Part shown: one piece after another, positions 61,301 through 64,000 of the stretch | Layout of the letters: each line of letters opens with the position of its first letter | Position numbering within the stretch: the first letter of the stretch is position 1 | Assembly: GCA_029465975.1 (NCBI GenBank) | Contig: CM055753.1 | Span: 4,656,795-4,720,794 of the forward strand | Direction of reading: 5' to 3' | Source: Dallia pectoralis | Lineage: Eukaryota > Chordata > Actinopteri > Esociformes > Umbridae | Length of the DNA: 64,000 nucleotides | Notes under the pieces: generated by a model | What the model was told of the DNA's origin: nothing | The model's database searches: none | The model's input: only the letters and a program-made list of their open reading frames with translations | Made by a program: the position numbers and the translations under genes

Positions 61301-62768
61301 TATGGAGCTAGAAGAGTCTCAAAAAAGATAAATGCACAGACTAGATTTACAAATATGCACACCGGATTCATACATGCACAGACTACATTCACAAATGCAC
61401 ACACCGGATTCATACATGCACAGACTACATTCACAAATGCACACACAGGATTCATACATGCACAGACTACATTCACAAATGCACACACCGGATTCATACA
61501 TGCACAGACTACATTCACAAATGCACACACCGGATTCATACATGCGTACAAGATTCACAAATACACACACCAAATTTAAAAAGCACATAAGTTTCACAAA
61601 TGCATACAAATTGTTTAAATGCACATAGCGAAATATATCTTGATTTACAAACTGCTTGCGTGCAGTGAATTTGACTGCATTTGTGTGTGGATTCTTTTTG
61701 AGACTCCCCTGACGTGGATCAACACACAAATGCATTTTTTTAACAGAGAATGATCTGCAACCAATCAGATATCTTCCTTGTTTTAGCCAATCACAAAACG
61801 CACACCACGTGGGAAATTGAATGGGGATGGTGTCCACTCTTACATTTTGTAATTCTTAAATGCACTTTCAGCATGCATTTCTGCAATACCAACAGTATTC
61901 ATGTCACACTGGTTTACAATGTAATGAGATTTTTAAATAAATATGTAATAAAAGTTGAGAAACGTTGGCTGAAACGATGTAAAAAATAACATTGGAGTGA
62001 AATATAAAAGTCCACGAGGGCGCACTGTGCTAGGCAATGTAAAAGCAAACTAGCTAGCTTTCTTCAGAGTCATGAATATTAAAGAGTGAGTACCTTATTT
62101 AGATGAAAAAGGTGGAGCTATATTAAATCATACGAACGTTTATCTGGCACCTGTAACGTTACTTTAACATAACAGGCGCAGGGTGGTTGAACAATCACGT
62201 TTTGAACGCATGAATTGTAACCCATTTGGCGTTCCATACGTATCACATACAGCGCGGTGTGAACACGTTCAAGTGAACAATCTCCCACGTGGTGTGCGTT
62301 CTTGTAATTGGCTAAAACAAGGAAGATATCTGATTGGTTGCAGATCATTCTCTGTTAAAAAAATGCATTTGTGTGTGGATCCACGTCAGGGGAGTCTCAA
62401 AAAGAATCCACACACAAATGCAGTCAAATTCACTGCACGCAAGCAGTTTGTAAATCAAGATATATTTCGCTATGTGCATTTAAACAATTTGTATGCATTT
62501 GTGAAACTTATGTGCTTTTTAAATTTGGTGTGTGTATTTGTGAATGTATGAATCCGGTGTGCATTTGTGAATGTAGTCTGTGCATTTATGAATGTAGTGT
62601 GTGCATTTGTGAATGTAATGTATATGTGTGCATTTGTGAATGTAGTCTGTGCATGTATGAATCATGTGTGTGCATTTGTGAATGTAGTCTGTGCAGGTAT
62701 GAATCCGTGTGTGCATTTGTAAATCTAGTCTGTGCATTTATCTTTTTTGAGACTCTTCTAGCTCCATA
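61301..62768. mobile_element. Foldback element with ~0.5-kb inverted arms
   Basis: A 1468-bp insertion in unit C only, flanked by the 6-bp repeat cacagg. Left arm about 61301-61814 (starts tatggagctagaagagtctc) and right arm about 62283-62768 (ends with its complement) are long inverted repeats. Each arm carries tandem ~42-bp subrepeats (catgcacagactacattcac, then aaatgcacacaccgg), best kept in the left arm and degraded in the right. The 468-bp centre has no transposase. This is the structure of foldback-type DNA elements. The ORFs through the arms only reflect the 42-bp period. Confidence 0.8.
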
Positions 62769-63580
62769 CACAGGGCCTATGATCTTTGTTTTCTTGCGGA
62801 CTGAGATGAAGGTGATGGACTTGAAGCAGGCTGGGACGCTGCATGATTCCAATGATTTTTTTTAATTTGTCTGTGAACACAGCAGATAGCTGGTCAGCAC
62901 AGTGCTTGAGGGTGGAGGCAGAGACTATCAGGACCAGCTGCCTTCTTTGGGTTTTGACTCTGGAAAAGTATTTTTGCATCCCTTTCCAGTATACAGTCCC
63001 ATTGTGGCTACAGGAAAGGTGCTGATTGATGCCAGTGTGGTCTCAGGGAGGTGTCAATTGTGCTGGTTTGGGTTGTGGGTTAGAAATGGAGATGACGGTC
63101 TGATGCTGGTGGAAGGAAACAGCTGACGAGGCAGTGCAGACAGGACTCTTTGTCTCTCAAATCTCCGCAGTAAAACTGGTTCAGGTTGATGGCGATTTGC
63201 ATTTGTTATCTGTTTGATTCCTCTCCAGACCAAACAGTGTCATTCGCTGCAAGCTGTTGTTTAGGTTCCAATGATGGTGCACTTCTACACAGCCATCGTG
63301 GAGTCCATACTCCCCTCTTCCATCACCATCTGGTTCACTGCAGCCTCCGCCAAGGACAAGGGCAGACACCCCCCCATCAGACACAAAGATTGACCCCCAA
63401 CTGATTGTGCTACAGTAATGCACCACTGGTCTACTGACTAGCACATTCATGGCAAGCACTCACATTCCATTCCACTGCTACTGTATGGTTATTTAGGTTT
63501 GATTATTACTTCTGCACCAACATTTCAAATCAAGTTTCTCATGTGTGTAAACATACTTGGTAATAAAAGCTGATTCTGAT
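62769..63580. mobile_element. L2-type LINE relics in unit C
   Basis: Counterpart of 48250-49195, split by the foldback element. This copy keeps about 55 bp lost from A and B at 63290-63350. There the plus strand reads YTAIVESILPSSITIWF, a C-terminal L2-type reverse transcriptase motif, which confirms plus orientation for the right-hand fragment. Confidence 0.65.
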
Positions 63581-63944
63581 CGCAAAAAAATTATTCAAGA
63601 GCAAGGAAACCTCTTCACCATCTTTGTGTGTGAATAAACATTCTCTTTTGCAGGTTTGAATACATTTATAAGAAGTTGTGTTTATTTCATAAAAGACACT
63701 TTTCATTAAACAGGATACAACGCAATAAACCGATCATACTTCTTACGGTCAAGTTGTAAACCTTGTAACTACAATGGATACATTTCTAAACAGGCGATAT
63801 TAAGCTAAATATTTTCTTAACCACTAAGATACAGGTAGTGGAAACAAAGCATCTACATTTGTAAAAGAGCTCATCCTTTGATATTTTTCCCATGTCTGAC
63901 CAATTTATTTTAATTACCTATTCTACCATCAGGATATAGTCTCA

Positions 63945-64000
63945 AATCAGGGATTGATTTCAATATGGAAACCAGGTAGCTACCAGCACGTGTTCCAGTC
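63945..64000. repeat. Start of a fourth unit, cut by window end
   Basis: aatcagggattgatttcaat and the following ccaggtagctaccagcacg recur as at 46237, 51205 and 57650. The array therefore continues past the window, probably with more peptide genes. Confidence 0.8.

Larger units (their letters stand above)
46236..64000. repeat. Tandem array of a ~3.3-kb gene-bearing unit
   Basis: The anchor phrase aatcagggattgatttcaat occurs at 46237, 51205, 57650 and 63945, marking three complete units and the start of a fourth. Raw unit lengths are about 4.97, 6.45 and 6.30 kb. After subtracting the inserted transposons each unit is close to 3.3 kb. Each unit contains one three-exon cysteine-rich peptide gene (minus strand) followed by L2 LINE relics. 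Copies are near-identical outside the third exon of the gene and the insertions. Confidence 0.92.

Noticed and set aside
61076..61579. Plus and minus frames with 14-residue repeats such as HAQTTFTNAHTGFI
   Set aside because: Produced by the 42-bp subrepeats in the arm of the foldback element; open on both strands.

Overview
The window is vertebrate nuclear DNA, almost certainly from a ray-finned (teleost) fish. It has multi-exon genes with GT-AG introns, long introns full of minisatellites, teleost-type Tc1, L2, hAT and LTR relics, and the gene block sgo1 - kat2b - rab5a. From memory, the human orthologues SGO1, KAT2B and RAB5A sit together on 3p24 in the same order and relative orientation. 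I cannot fix the species.

Layout. 1-8.5 kb: gene-free satellite DNA, in which a unit of about 2.4 kb is repeated three times, each unit holding a 65-bp minisatellite and a palindromic GCTAACGCTAGC block. 8.5-13.1 kb: intergenic, with Tc1 and LINE relics. 13.1-17.9 kb (+): sgo1, shugoshin 1. I reconstructed ten coding exons that join in frame to 717 codons plus stop. 17.9-33.5 kb (-): kat2b, the PCAF histone acetyltransferase, convergent with sgo1. Eighteen coding exons join in frame to 786 codons plus stop. Its introns 10 and 13 carry a 39-bp repeat array of about 4.6 kb and a 19-bp array of about 1.8 kb. 37.2-42.4 kb (-): rab5a, five coding exons giving 216 codons plus stop, with a probable non-coding first exon near 42.3 kb.

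46.2-64 kb: a tandem array of a core unit of about 3.3 kb, present three times with the start of a fourth at the window edge. Each unit holds, on the minus strand, a compact TATA-driven three-exon gene for a small secreted, arginine-rich, eight-cysteine peptide of 114-116 residues that I do not recognise. The three copies keep all eight mature-domain cysteines and change length only by whole codons, yet differ by replacements concentrated in the cysteine-rich exon. This is the strongest candidate for an undescribed system: a small expanding family of secreted cationic peptides, possibly host-defence or signalling peptides (inference only). The units differ further by transposon insertions whose filled and empty sites can be read directly by comparing copies: a 1.65-kb hAT-like element, a 1.5-kb LTR-like element, a 1.47-kb foldback element and a 0.5-kb unclassified insert.

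The three conserved genes are housekeeping genes: centromeric cohesion (sgo1), chromatin acetylation (kat2b) and early endosome fusion (rab5a). Nothing in the sequence links them functionally to each other or to the peptide array; the linkage looks like inherited synteny. Long open frames inside the repeats (one of 1185 codons) are by-products of repeat periods divisible by three and are not annotated as genes.
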